Of a stretch of 64,000 nt of DNA, positions 12,991 through 24,457 are shown one piece after another. Every line of letters begins with the position of its first letter. The stretch's first letter is position 1. The notes below the pieces were generated by a model. It was not told the origin of the DNA. It saw nothing but the letters and a program-made list of their open reading frames with translations, and ran no database searches. Both the position numbers and the translations under genes were made by a program. Origin of the DNA: Dicaeum eximium (taxonomy: Eukaryota > Chordata > Aves > Passeriformes > Dicaeidae); contig VWZP01007519.1 in NCBI GenBank assembly GCA_013396995.1, forward strand, positions 124,001 through 188,000. Reading direction: 5' to 3'.

Positions 12991-13757
12991 TGAGGTCATT
13001 AACATCATTCAAAGTTTAAAAACTGTATTATTGTACATGGAAGAAACAGACTTTGCAGCAAACACTTGACAGTTCGCTGATCTTGGTAAAAGTACATTAA
13101 GGACAACAGAAACCACTCACTGGTTTTGATAGGACATGGTCACCTGATATAGGAAGTAGATTCAAAAATCCACATTTGCCTTCATTTGGCATGTACTAGG
13201 TATTGATTCAGCAGTCATGTTCAGAGATGGTGAAAAAGGCTGATGGTGTAGTTATGGAATAGGTTGTTCAACATACAGCAAAATTCAGTAGCATCGCAAT
13301 AAAGGCACAAAACTGAAGTAGAAAATATTCTCTGATGAGGAATACAGACTCCACACTGGCCAAGGAAGTGTTAGGATACTGCTGTAGATTTAAATAACCC
13401 TCCCTTATTTACTTTCAAAATTATTGCAGAGGAGAGATGTCAGTTCAGTTGGTAGAGGCTGAAGGAAGTCTCTGCCCTTAGCTGACGCCTTTGTGGAATT
13501 CTGGGGTGGATGGGCATGGCTGGGTTTTCTTACCAATCAGTTGCTGACAGCTGTGGTTGCATAGGTAGAGAGAGTTTCTGTCACTGCATGGGACTGGACT
13601 TCTTGACACAGAGTCGTGGTGATTCAATGTTACAGGTCCACTTCAAAGAACTGAAAAGGCAGATAAGAATAATACACTTGGAAGAGGATGTCTGGGGAGC
13701 AGTCTGCAATTACCTTTCAACAATGTGATGTGACCATCTTCACTATGGCCAGGCGCT
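12991..13757. other. Unique noncoding DNA
   Basis: Nothing recognisable. A 72-codon open frame (13510-13728) has a normal amino-acid mix but no domain and no paired splice sites. Confidence 0.5.
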
Positions 13758-13822
13758 TTGGGTTTTGGGTTTGTGGTGGTTTGTTTTTGTTTTCATTTTT
13801 TGTTTTTGTTTTTGTTTTTGTG
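13758..13822. repeat. T/G-rich low-complexity tract, (TTTTTG)n
   Basis: GGGTTTTGGGTTTGTGGTGG leads into three to four TTTTTG units. It lies about 380 bp from an A/C-rich tract of complementary composition (14201-14356). The overlapping hydrophobic reading frame is an artefact of this composition. Confidence 0.85.
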
Positions 13823-14200
13823 AGTCTTTTCTATCACATTGAGTCAGATAAGGCCAAAGCCCTGTTGTATGGAATGTGCATCTACGCTGTTGAATGTGAT
13901 GCTGAGCTGGCAGAAAGAAGGAAGTGGTGTCAGTAGGATGTTCCTCTTTGGCAAGGCAGTCTCTGAGAAGCAGGATCAATCCTTCAGTGGTGTGGTAATG
14001 CATGTCTGTAGTGTCTCAAGTGACAGCTCCTTGCAGTGATGCAGGGTCATGTATGTGTGCACTGAGGGATTTTTAGAGTCAAGGCATGTAGCTCTGTAAT
14101 TCACTTTGGTGTTTATCCACTGCAGGGGGGAAAATATCATTATGTACTGAGGTTTCTTTTATGCTGCACATAGATTGCTGGGGCTCCTCAAACAAAAAGC

Positions 14201-14356
14201 CCAATGCAATGAACAAACAAGGCAAAACAAAACAAAAAACCAAAACAAAACCAAAACACCAAAACAAAAAATCCAAATCCAGACAAGAACAAGGATAAAA
14301 CAACCAACCAACCAAACAAAAACAAACAAACAAAAAAACCCCAAAACAAACAATTT
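14201..14356. repeat. A/C-rich low-complexity tract, (CAAAA)n
   Basis: About 155 bases of CAAAA, CCAAAA and CAAA units with few other bases. AAAAC is a common short repeat unit in bird genomes. Open frames across it encode runs of K, N, Q and T on one strand and F, V, L and C on the other. Both are composition artefacts. Confidence 0.9.
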
Positions 14357-16388
14357 TGAAGGATTCTTCATATGTTAAGAACTTTCTATAAATTCTTTGG
14401 AATGATTTGGTGGCAGAACTGTCTTCCAGTCTTTCACAGCATCTTCAGAAAAGGAATCTGTGTGAAAAGTGGTACCACAATGTTTCAGGCAGGTATTAGC
14501 ACTATAGAAGTGTTTTGGTTTTTTTTATTTTTGAATCACTATACTGAATATCTGTGGTTTTGAAAAAAAACCAAAATTGCAGCAAAGTGAGCTTTCCTAT
14601 CAGTAGACATTTTATGGCAACTGCCTGGTAACCATTAATTCAACATTTCATTTGGGTGTGACTTTGTCCTTGTTTGCAAGCAGCTTGTGTCTTAAAATCT
14701 GTTTGACAAAACAAACCAACAAAGAAAGACCAAAATAGAAGCACTACCCTTATTTCAACTCTCAATAATGGTATGATGAATTAGAAGATGTGAAGATATT
14801 TAAGCCTTTAATTTGACAAATTATGCACCCACCACTGCATATTAAATATTAAGCAGTATCTCTGAAAATGGCCTTTCATGAAGACTGTGCTTTGTGTAGT
14901 AAATATTTGATGTGTGCCACCTTAGCTGGAGTAGCTCACTGTAAATTTCTTTTGCTTCCTGAGGGCTAAAAGGCTAAACAGCCTTAACAGTGATTTGAAA
15001 CATAGCTCTGCTACCCAGACTTGCTTAAGACTTATCTTGCCAAGGATGGTAAAGAGCATTCTGGAATGTAGCAGCTAACAAAGACCTCCAGCAAATTCAG
15101 GACAGACCAGACACCTTATATTTTTAATGAGAGCCACAGGGCTCATGAGAGTTAGATAACAAAACACAGGGATAGGAGAGTTAGTCTGAAGTGGAACTAG
15201 AAACGTAAATTCTATTCAAGTCTTTAACTCTTATATTCCAACAACTTGCTCAGTCCCTCAAGCCCATTGCACTTTATTTTTGACTTCAAGATCTTTCCAG
15301 ACACAGCCATGCAACAGTAGTCCAGATCTATCTCAGTTTTTAGCAATCTCCTGCCACTTCTTGCATGTGTCTTATAGCAGATGATAACCCTATTTTTGTA
15401 GCCAAAGGGCTATGAAAGTCGACCTAGTGTCAGATCATCCTGAATCTGGAGGAGTTCCAGTTCAAATTTTCTTCTTTGCATTAGAATACTATTCCCACAA
15501 GATATATCCACTGTTATTCTGAGACAGACGCTTTCTTCCCCTGGTTGAACTGAGCCACAGTGCAGGAAACTTCATTGGATCAGAGATTCCCAAGATTAAA
15601 GCTGTTTCACATTCACATTCACATTTCACATGCAGTACATTAATGTGGACTGCTCCAAGTGCAAGGCCAAATAATTTATGCTGGACTGTATTATATTCAC
15701 AACTCATGGCCATGGTTACCAGAACTTTATTTCTGGTCCTGGGGTGGTTTTTTTTTTAAATTTTTGAGATTTGCAAATCCTGATCTGTTTCAGTACAAAA
15801 CTGTGTTGACATTGCTTGCAGGCTACATCCACTCAGACCAGAGTAATAGGTAGCTATTTGTTAAACTTCTTAATAGAATAGTGTTAACGAACATGTTAAT
15901 GGCAGGCAAATTTGATCTCTGGTTTGTATCATGTATAATAGGCTGCTCTATTATGACTGTAGTTTAGCTGTGCCTATGCAACTGTGGTTGTGTCCTGTTT
16001 AGGCTGTGAACATTCTGCTTTTGCTTGTGGACATACTGATTCACTCTGAGTCATTCCTTCTCCTGTCAGAGTTGCCAACAGTGATAATTACTCTGAAAAC
16101 AAACAGAACTGGGTTCAAGGCTGCCACATTTTATTCTGTGGTTTCTGAGGCAGGCAATCAAATATGAGAAGATATATGCCAGCCCTCTCTGATTCTCCTG
16201 GGGAAAGTCTGGCCACTTACACCACAAAGGCATTTCAAATGCTTCTGATCCTTGTTAATACACTCCCAAAGGAGCCCAGAGCTGTGAGAGGAGCAGGAGG
16301 CTATTTTAAGATACACATTTTTGTGATTTCTCTTAAGTTGATCCATTTATGAGTCTTTAAACCAATTAAGGTGTTTTTTCTTTCCTAG
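14357..16388. other. Unique AT-rich noncoding DNA
   Basis: No gene or repeat family is recognised. A TTCACATTCACATTCACATTTCACA short repeat lies near 15605-15631, read as TTCACA units. Otherwise the sequence is of mixed complexity. Confidence 0.5.
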
Positions 16389-16435
16389 CACAACTCCAAT
16401 TGGAGGGCTGTCCCATTCCTTTGCTACTGAAAATG
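16389..16435 (+). other. Candidate 47-nt exon (unproven)
   Basis: A pyrimidine tract GTGTTTTTTCTTTCCTAG ends at 16388, and the segment ends in GAAAATG followed by GTAAGAAAC. The acceptor is strong and the donor is good. One frame is open throughout, in the phase that needs one base on each side, and reads TTPIGGLSHSFATEN. I do not recognise this peptide with certainty. A segment of this size could be a small exon of a large gene, a long noncoding RNA exon, or chance. It is followed within 25 bp by two short tandem duplications and a perfect hairpin. Confidence 0.25.
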
Positions 16436-16457
16436 GTAAGAAACTTTCTTCTGATTT

Positions 16458-16491
16458 CCTGAAGTTATGCAGAGCCTGAAGTTGTGCAGAG
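16458..16491. repeat. Tandem duplication, 17-bp unit x2
   Basis: CCTGAAGTTATGCAGAG is followed directly by CCTGAAGTTGTGCAGAG, with one mismatch. This suggests a recent replication-slippage duplication. Confidence 0.85.
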
Positions 16492-16506
16492 CAAGTTCTG
16501 TCTTTT

Positions 16507-16534
16507 AAAATTTTCCTCATAAAATTTTCCTCAT
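16507..16534. repeat. Tandem duplication, 14-bp unit x2 (perfect)
   Basis: AAAATTTTCCTCAT occurs twice in direct succession without mismatch. It lies 16 bp after the 17-bp duplication and 5 bp before a perfect hairpin. Confidence 0.9.
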
Positions 16535-16538
16535 TTCC

Positions 16539-16569
16539 ACTACTGAAGCTGAAATATAGCTTCAGTAGT
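16539..16569. repeat. Perfect inverted repeat (12-bp arms, 7-nt loop)
   Basis: ACTACTGAAGCT at 16539-16550 pairs exactly with AGCTTCAGTAGT at 16558-16569, with the loop GAAATAT. The arms are too short for a microRNA precursor. It could extrude as a small cruciform or have caused local replication slippage. Confidence 0.9.
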
Positions 16570-18276
16570 TATTTTCTTCCCTCATATTATGTAAGATACA
16601 TCAGGAAGTATGTCTAAAAAGAGGACTCAATTTTTGTCATGCAAAGTTAAGTAAACCAATCTAATATATGCCTCTCTGGACATTCTACCCCATCCCATCA
16701 CTAATTCTGACACCAAGTTTGCATACATGCTGTAACTAAAACTCCATCAGTCTCAAAAATGCGTTTTAATCTTGACATTAAGGAGTTGGTTCCTTGAATG
16801 TCTCTGCTTTTCACAAGGTTGATCTCACATCCATCATATGCCAAACTCACTGATTATGCAGCCATCCACAAACTGTTGTGCTCAGGCTCATATGGAAACT
16901 GAGGCACATATGGAACATTAGCTCAAGCTCCAGTATATGCATAATAGCCTTTCATATTCACTGCCAAATATAAGTATAAATAAAACATCCAGGGTTTTAT
17001 CATTCTGCATAACAAGCAGAATTTTAGGTTTGCAGAAGTAAATGTTTATTAGGATTAAAAGCAGCACGCTTGAGACCTATGTTGAATTTCACTCTGAATC
17101 TATTAATTTACCTCAGGCTGCCTGCATGATAGGTAGACCTGCCACTGTAATAAAGTCTTCAGGTTTTGTCTCGCTCCATGAATCTCTTTCTATCATTACT
17201 TAACATCTTACCATTCAGATTTAGTTATTCATTTCACTTAAAAAAAAAAAAAAAGAAAAGAAAAAAAAGAAGCAAAGGAAGTATCAATATTGGAGAATGT
17301 CACTGGAAATAGGTTTCAAAAGATGGCATTTTTTTACCATCCTTGGGTGGTATATGTTCTAAAATGATCATCATCAGCAAACTTCACAGCTCAATTGTGT
17401 GTGTGAGTTTTAAAGCTAAAAGATGGCAAGAAAGTATCTTTTATATCCTTACACCGAGTAAAAACAGAAGTCTGTTGTATTGGTTGATAGAAAAAAGCAT
17501 GTTCATGACCAGCATGAGAGAACTTGGTTATTATAATATTCTGTCTTTGAGAACTGTTGTTCTACTTAATGAAAAAATCTTAAAGGGTGTGGGACAGGAA
17601 AGTTAATACTCATCTTCATATTGAATACGTCCTTTCAGATTTTCACCAACATGTTAGACTGTCACAGCACAGCATGTACACATCTTTATACTAAATTGAA
17701 GGGACTTCAATGTGTAATTCCTTTACAAAAGTAATTGCACTGCACCAGAGCCACACTTAATATTGGCATTTTATCAAGTTATATATTCAGAATAATGAAA
17801 TTCAGTGAAAAAATACAAGTTGCTGTCTTTGACAAGATGGATGATATTCAAAGTCTATGAAAAGTAGATTTAAATGTGAAAGCCTTGATTCTTGATACTG
17901 CATCTAGCTTGGAAATTTGGACAGAGCACTGTGAAAAGCAGCTATGGCTTGGCTCTTTTCTTTAATCAGGTAATTACATTAATGCCCATGGACTATGCTC
18001 CCATATTTCACACATACTTTTGCTACAGCTCAGGATAAATGCAGAAATCCAAAGGAAAGCTGGCAGAGGAAATACTTGCTAGAGTAACTGATGAAAAGGC
18101 TGAGTATTATCTGGCCAAAGCACCAACTTCTCAGTTTCTGTTTCTGCTATCTTATTGGTGAGTTGCAAAGTTCTGACTCTAAATGTGAAGATGAAAGTTG
18201 TAGAAAATACTAGTGCTTGTTGGTCAATACTAGCAATAAACTAATATCCAGGAAGAGAACAAAAGGTAGAGGTGTG
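16570..18276. other. Unique AT-rich noncoding DNA
   Basis: No gene is recognised. A poly-A tract with interspersed G lies at 17240-17272. An 87-codon open frame at 17343-17606 lacks any domain signature. Confidence 0.5.
17240..17272. repeat. A-rich tract
   Basis: About 14 consecutive A, then AAAAG units. It has no recognisable retrotransposed body directly upstream, so it is best called simple sequence. Confidence 0.8.
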
Positions 18277-18715
18277 TGTGGTGTTGACCCTGGCTGGATG
18301 TCATGTACCCAGTAAACCAACTCTATCACTCCCCTCTACACCTGGACAGGGGAGAGAAAATAAAGCAAAAGGCTCACGAGCTGAGATGAGGACAGCCAGA
18401 GATCACTCACTGCTTATCATAATGGGCAAAGCAGGTTCAATGTGGGGAAATTAATTGACCTTATTACCAACCAAAATCAGAGCAGCATAATGAGAAGTAG
18501 AGCAAATCTTAAAACCCCTCACTCCTTCCTCCTGCCCAGCTCTACCTCCTCCCCACAGTGGCTCAGGGAGGCAGGGAATGGGGGTTATGGTCAGTTCATC
18601 ACACATTGTTTCTGCAGCTGCTCAGGGAGAGGAGTCCTTCCCCTGCTCCAGCATGGGGTCCCTCCCACAGCAGAGAGTTCTCCATGAGCTGCTCCAGGGT
18701 TAGACAATCCTTACC
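18277..18715 (-). mobile_element. ERVL-type LTR fragment (avian), antisense
   Basis: Reading the plus strand, the segment opens with TGTGGTGTTGACCCTGGCTG, then CTGGACAGGGGAGAGAAAAT, AAAAGGCTCACGAGCTGAGA, AATTAATTGACCTTATTACC, a GGGAATGGGGGTTATGGTCA block and CTGCTCCAGCATGGGGTCCC. This order is the reverse complement of the 3' half of an ERVL-type LTR family common in birds, whose sense end reads 'tcaacccaccaca'. The U3 part is missing, so the LTR is truncated at its sense 5' end. No internal retroviral genes are present. A second, nearly complete LTR of the same family lies at 50958-51714 in the opposite orientation. Family assignment is from memory. Short open frames here are antisense noise. 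Confidence 0.75.
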
Positions 18716-19066
18716 AGAGTTACTATTAAGCACTACTGAGGGTGCACTTGGGCATGAGTGCTGATCATGGACATGGGTAAAAGTGGAAAAAGTAGCATTG
18801 CTCATATAACAAATATAGGACTCATATAGCATGTACAGCCACACAGATATCTTGAGTGATAGTAAATTCATTGTGTGTTGCTTATAATTCAATTCAGATT
18901 TATTCCTTAAGGGAGTACTTTAGTATTCTGGGAAGTTATATACTTCATCTGTAAATGGACTGATACTATGTGTAAGAGAGTATCTATTTATACACAAATG
19001 CAGTAAATTTTAGCATTTCTCATTGCAACAAAAGATATTGGAAATGGGACTATTTCTTGCTTGAAT

Positions 19067-19093
19067 TATGTACCACATAGTATGTGGTACATA
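19067..19093. repeat. Perfect inverted repeat (12-bp arms, 3-nt loop)
   Basis: TATGTACCACAT at 19067-19078 pairs exactly with ATGTGGTACATA at 19082-19093 around a 3-base spacer, AGT. It is close to a pure palindrome and could be a cruciform or a dimeric protein site. No flanking transposon features are visible. Confidence 0.9.
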
Positions 19094-22000
19094 GTATTGA
19101 CACCATAGTTGCCAAAACATATTTATTCTGGCCTCCAAGCTTTCCACATAAATTAAGAACAAAGTCAAACATTCAGGAAGAAAAGAGACATAGAGATTTT
19201 AGGTAAGCTAGTCCAACATAATATTAACATACATTAATGTATCTAGAACTTCACACATGGTGCATTAATTGAATAGGTACCTACTTAAACAGTAAGAAAC
19301 ATGATGGCAAATACAGGGAGCAGATGTTTATAAATCACTGGAGAAGCAGGATTTTTTTTTTTCATATTAACCTCATTTTCTATATCAAGCTACATGGCCA
19401 GGATTGAAAAATCCTGTTGCCATATATTTTACATATTTCAGAAGCAGACAAACAGAGATATCCAAAAATATTTTAATACCAGACTTTATCAGAATGTGGT
19501 GACTTTAACTCTAGATTGGGCCTTGTGCACCTGTCAAGGCTTGCTGTCTTTCTTATGTGGAAACACAGGCATGAGGGTGGGTGAAGTAAAGGAAACCCAG
19601 CGTAAATCCAGTCTCACTTCACCCTGTGCACCACCTGTATGCATGTGAGCTCTGCATTTGGTGTTGGGTAGAGCACCTGGGTTTACTCATAACTCCTGTG
19701 GCATTAACAAAATAGCAAAGCATCTCTTTACATATGCAGAACCCAAATATATTTTAAAATCTGCCACAGAATACTTGTTTACAAAGAATGTTTGGATGAC
19801 CTGTAGGTCTTGATTTTTTCAAATGAGTTTTGAAGGGCTGTGAAAAAGAGGGGGCTGACCATGTCTCCATTCTGCTACACTCTGTATTTTTGGCACTTCC
19901 TGACCACTAAATGCCTGAAGCTGGAAAAAGCTGTTACTTTTCCTACCAGTGATCTCTTCCTAAAATTTGTAAACCTATAAATAACATATCTAAGGACAAC
20001 AGGTTAGTCTTTAGAAAGGAAAGTTGGCTTTAATCTTTGAAGAATCTACGTCATAGACTGAAGAGTTCTGGCACATTACAGGAAGATCCTCTTCCTTCTG
20101 TGGCATGAGACTGCCTGCTGAGGCAGTAATCTTGCCCTTCAAAAGGCAACAACCCCTAGGAGAGAGCTCTGCAGTACCCTCTCTAAGTGAAGTGAGCTCT
20201 GTCCCCACAGTCCTTGGGATGGGGAGAAGTCTCAGTCTCTTCCAGCCAGCAGGAAGTGCTGAATGTGACTGTAAATAAAAGCATCTTTCTGGGTTACCTA
20301 ATGCCCCATATGCTATACAGGAGAACCTTGGGCCTTCTTTAGCTCCAGGTTCCAAGGGAAGCTGTCCCTAAGAAAGCTGCAAGCTAACACTAAAATAAAC
20401 TACTGTGTTGAAACATTAAGGTTAAATGTTCAACTTTTAAATACTTTGTGAGACTGGTCAAAGATCCCAGTATGTTCCGTGCTTTGTGAGCTGGCAGAAG
20501 TCAGTCTGTTTGTAGTTGGATCTTTTGTGTTTGTACACAATCAGCAAGTACTTGGTGTGATGTTGTTTCTCTCTGGGATGCAAGAGAAGTTTGTTATCTT
20601 TTTTGTAACAAAACTAATAAATGTTTACAGACAAACTTGCGCCAGTTAAAATAAACTGCCTTAGTGTCACATCTTTCATTAGATCACTGCAGCTGCTCTG
20701 TATACAAGTTCCCAGGCAGATATTTTTAGAAAAATGAAGATTCGTAGTAAAAGTAATTATTTTCACTCTTCTATATTAACATGCAATTGAGAAATAAAAG
20801 AAAACTATTATCATGGTCAGATTGTCCTGTGAGACAAGTATTATTTCACCAATGGAAATATTGAGTATTCCATTATTATCCCAGTAAATATATTCTGAAA
20901 TTATCTCAAAATAACCTAATTGTTAGAGAAGTTGATGACAATCAGCTGCATTCAGAGCAATGTGAGCTATTCAGAAAATATTAATTTCCTTTTAAATCCT
21001 AAATTGATCTGTCTCATCATTCAGGCTGTAGTCCAAACCACCCTTAAAAACGCATTGTGTTTCTCTTGATTTTTTTTTTGTTACTTGTATTTTGTTGACA
21101 CAGATGTCAAAAGATCTGCTTTAGAGTTTAATTCCATTATGTCAATATCCCTCTTTCAAATAATCACAGAGTTGACAGACATTAATAATTTAGCAAGTGT
21201 CTGAGAGGAATATTTAGAAATATGTCAATATCACTGATTGTTCAAAGCCTCTAAAAATCCCCGAGAGCAGGGTAGATCTGATTTGTGTAAAGACTAAGAT
21301 GAAGAGAATTATATCACCTAAGCCAATGATTGTTCCAAGCAAATTACAGTCATTGTGTTTCAAACGTTCAGCAACAGAATAATTATGTTTCCATTTGGGC
21401 TCTGAAGGCAGGATTACTGCTGCTTTGCCATAGTTCCAAATCCCATTTCCAGTGATATCTAGGTTATTAATATTCTAATTCTTGGAATTGCTCATATTCT
21501 GTGCAAGTGCTTAAACATTTCTATTAGTAGTTACAGAAAATACATTACCAATAGAGCTTTAATCATTATTATGATATGTCATTTTTCTGTCTAGGCTCCT
21601 TGAGCATACCAGCCTTAGCTATGAATGAGAAAAACTTTTAAAAATTCAGGGTACACTCTATTGCATACAACAGCGTGTCCAACAAAATTATGAAGCAACA
21701 GAAAAAAAAAATTTCTTAGAGCCATCATGTCCATTAGTCTGAACTTTTATAGTGATGTGAAGAGAAGACCTGGGAGTCAATGCTGGAAATTACATTGAAG
21801 GCTGACCTTACACTATGGTTCAAAGATAGTTCTTCCCCTTTACCACGGCAAAACAATTCCATTTTAGATCATCAGTAGATCTGTCTTCGGAACAACCTTA
21901 GAATGCTGATGTTCAAAATGGATCAAAACAGAATCAAATTAAAATTCACCTAAATATATATCAACTGAATGAAACATAAACAGGTTAACTGATGCCTTAA

Positions 22001-23824
22001 TGCTTACTCTCAGATCTACTATGCTTTCATAATTCAGAGCATTTTGAAATCCATAACCAGTTAGACTTCCTTTATGCTTGTTTTTATGTCCATTATTTGT
22101 GCAAAGCAGTACTAGGTCTCAAGGTTAATAGGTGCCTGTGACAGACTCGTTGCCTTCCCTGTCACTACCACTCGCCCAGAGTTTGACCTTCTCCTTGAAT
22201 GGGGTTTTTAGAATTGATCAAAAGACGGCTGGGTCATAGTATGTGACTTTGCTCCCCACTTTAGTTTGCCTTCCTTCCTTTCTTATTTCTCTGCTACACA
22301 TATATGTGTCTTATGTGTTCCATGCTCCTCTGCAAATCGCTTGATCTTTCAGCCTTCTGTTTGGCTTTTTTCTGTATTATACAAACTATGTTTAATTTCG
22401 CTGTTCAAGTTCTGTTCCCTTTTTCTTCCTGTACTTAGGAAGGACTTAGGAATTTGACTCCAACTAGCAAGCAGGCGCCTTGTGCTAGGAAGTCAGTTTA
22501 TTTTGCTCTGTGTCAGACGACTGTGCATGAACCATGAAACATCTTGCTTGGTTTCTTGCTTTAAAGTTTCATCGTATGCAATAGTACAGTCAAATAACAA
22601 AAAATATCAAAAGTTGTGTTAGATACACCTTTGGAAAATTCAGAAATCAGCTTGTTTTCAAAAAAGTCTTACTAGATCTCAAACTTCCAAGCAACAAAAC
22701 TTAAGTTTTACAAGCTTTCTTGTAAAAACCACACTTGAATCTAACCTAGATATTATTGCCTACTCTTGTTAAAAATGCCTGTACTGTCTGAGATTACCTT
22801 AATTACTATCTTGTTCATATCAGAGATTCCCAAAGCACAGAAGAAGCACAGCAGCACTACAGAATGTTTCCACTCATTTGCTTTCTAGAGGTGCTTCTAC
22901 AGCAATGTTTATTTTTAGAAATAAAGTAAACAAAAATTTTAAAAAAGGCAACAAAACAAAACAAACAGGCCAGAGACATTGAGTTCTTCAGCCTGCTGAT
23001 TAGTTGCTCAAGTTTATGTTTAATTCCTTTAAATTGCCTAGGCTATAAAGCATGATTGTCAAATTTCTGCTGTTCTACTGAAACTACTAGAAAAAAAATG
23101 ATACTGTGCTAATTTAGATCAGCAGAAAACTCAGCATAATATCATCAAATTATTTTTTTAACAGTTTGACTTCCATTTAATCAACACATAAGGAAATCAG
23201 GACAGTTTAATAAACATTCAGAACAGCAATGGTATGAAAAAAAAATTCAATTTTGTATTAAAACTGCTGTAATTGAGTTATGTCTGTTTACTAAATTTCT
23301 GCCAAAGGCATCAGGCATCAGGAGGTTTTGCAGTAACACAAGCATAGCAGTTCTAAGTTGTCAAGGAGTTTGACGCAGTTACTGCATGGGAATATTTACA
23401 TAAATGAATTAAGTGAAATAATTTTTGCTATTGAAAAGTCCAGAAACTGTAGACAAAACCTTTTTCCTTCACTTGTGGATTCATTATTAAAGCTGGAAAG
23501 TAATTCAGTCTCCATTTTTTAGCTATTACGATGAACATTTAGGACAGGGAGCAAATTTTTTGGGGATACAAAGAGCAGTGAACAATAAAAACCCATGCTC
23601 ATATATATAATGCAACTTCCACCCCTGCATGTGCCTTTAATGTGCATCCTGATACAGTGAGGGATAGGGTAACATTGCTAACAACTTTGTCTTCAAAGCC
23701 AGGCTTTTATAGGAGAGTAAGATGAAAATCCCAGCCAGATTTCTGTGTACTGTGCAGCAGTGGGTTAGGGCTCACGCTGGACTCTGTTCACAATCAGAGA
23801 AGCTGTAGAAGGTATGGTGTGTGA

Positions 23825-23876
23825 GTGGCATTGAGAAGACTGATACAGACTTTGATACTGTGGCATTGAAAAGACT
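23825..23876. repeat. Direct repeat with 35-bp period
   Basis: GTGGCATTGAGAAGACT at 23825-23841 recurs with one mismatch as GTGGCATTGAAAAGACT at 23860-23876. This is a partial tandem duplication in otherwise unique DNA. Confidence 0.75.
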
Positions 23877-24083
23877 CTGTTAAATGTGTAATATTCTAGA
23901 ACAATTAAAGAAGAAAATATCAGCTTGCTAGAAAAGCAGATTTCAAGTTCTCATCTATTTACATTGGGTGTTTCTATACTGAAATCTTTTGTACAGTCAG
24001 GAAGAAACAGCACAGTAACCATTAGGCCATAAAACTACAGGGCTTCTTGCTCAAGTATTCACTCACTTGCTCAAAATCAGGTA

Positions 24084-24457
24084 ACTCTGAATTCAGCCCC
24101 AGCTGCTCAGGGCTTTGTCCAGTTTGGTTTCAAGGTCTCTGAGGACAGAATTGCCACAGCCTTACTGACAAGGAAACCTGCTCTGGTGCTTGAGCATCCT
24201 TCTGGTAAAAAATGTTCTCCCAGTGTTTGATCAGAATCTTCTCTCCTAATTTTTGACCATTTTTCCTTATCCTCCCATTATACATTATTGTAAAGAGCTT
24301 GGTTCCATCTTTTTAGTAGCTTTTCATAGGTGCTGGAAAGTTGTTAGTAGCAAAACAGCTTTTCCAAGGTGAACACAGCCAGCTCTCTCAGCCTTCCCTT
24401 GTGCCTTGTGCTCCAGCCCCTGATGACCTTGGTGACACTCAGCTTATTGCAGTTTAT
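24084..24457 (-). mobile_element. CR1 LINE, antisense, 3' part (left of LTR insertion)
   Basis: On the plus strand this reads as the reverse complement of CR1 from near the 3' end inward. It shows CCAGTTTGGTTTCAAGGTCT, a GAATTGCCACAGCCTTACTG block, CTCTCTCAGCCTTCCCTTGT, and GCTCCAGCCCCTGATGACCT followed by TGGTGACACTCAG. It is diverged, hence old. It is interrupted at 24458 by an LTR and resumes at 24778 at the expected CR1 position. Confidence 0.85.
24452..24457. repeat. Target-site duplication, left copy
   Basis: GTTTAT directly precedes the LTR that starts TGTTACACG at 24458. The identical hexamer follows the LTR at 24772-24777. A 6-bp duplication is typical of betaretrovirus-like (ERVK) and alpharetrovirus-like integration. 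Confidence 0.85.

Larger units (their letters stand above)
18716..24083. other. Unique AT-rich noncoding DNA
   Basis: No gene is recognised in 5.4 kb. An antisense 114-codon frame at 20011-20355 has a balanced amino-acid mix but no domain, and frames of this length are expected by chance in a window this size. The stretch 21150-21600 is well mixed, repeat-free and AT-rich with several ATTA/TAAT cores, and is a reasonable but unproven candidate for a conserved noncoding element. Confidence 0.5.

Noticed and set aside
14079..14378. Open frames rich in K/N/Q/T (plus) or F/V/L/C (minus)
   Set aside because: Pure products of the (CAAAA)n tract. The same holds for the pair at 60840-61115.
16539..16569. 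The hairpin as a microRNA precursor
   Set aside because: A 12-bp stem is far shorter than the roughly 30-bp stem a precursor needs, and flanking sequence does not extend it.
20011..20355. 114-codon open frame on the minus strand with balanced composition and an internal acceptor-like TTTTATTTACAG
   Set aside because: No recognised domain and no matching donor. Several open frames of this length are expected by chance in 64 kb.
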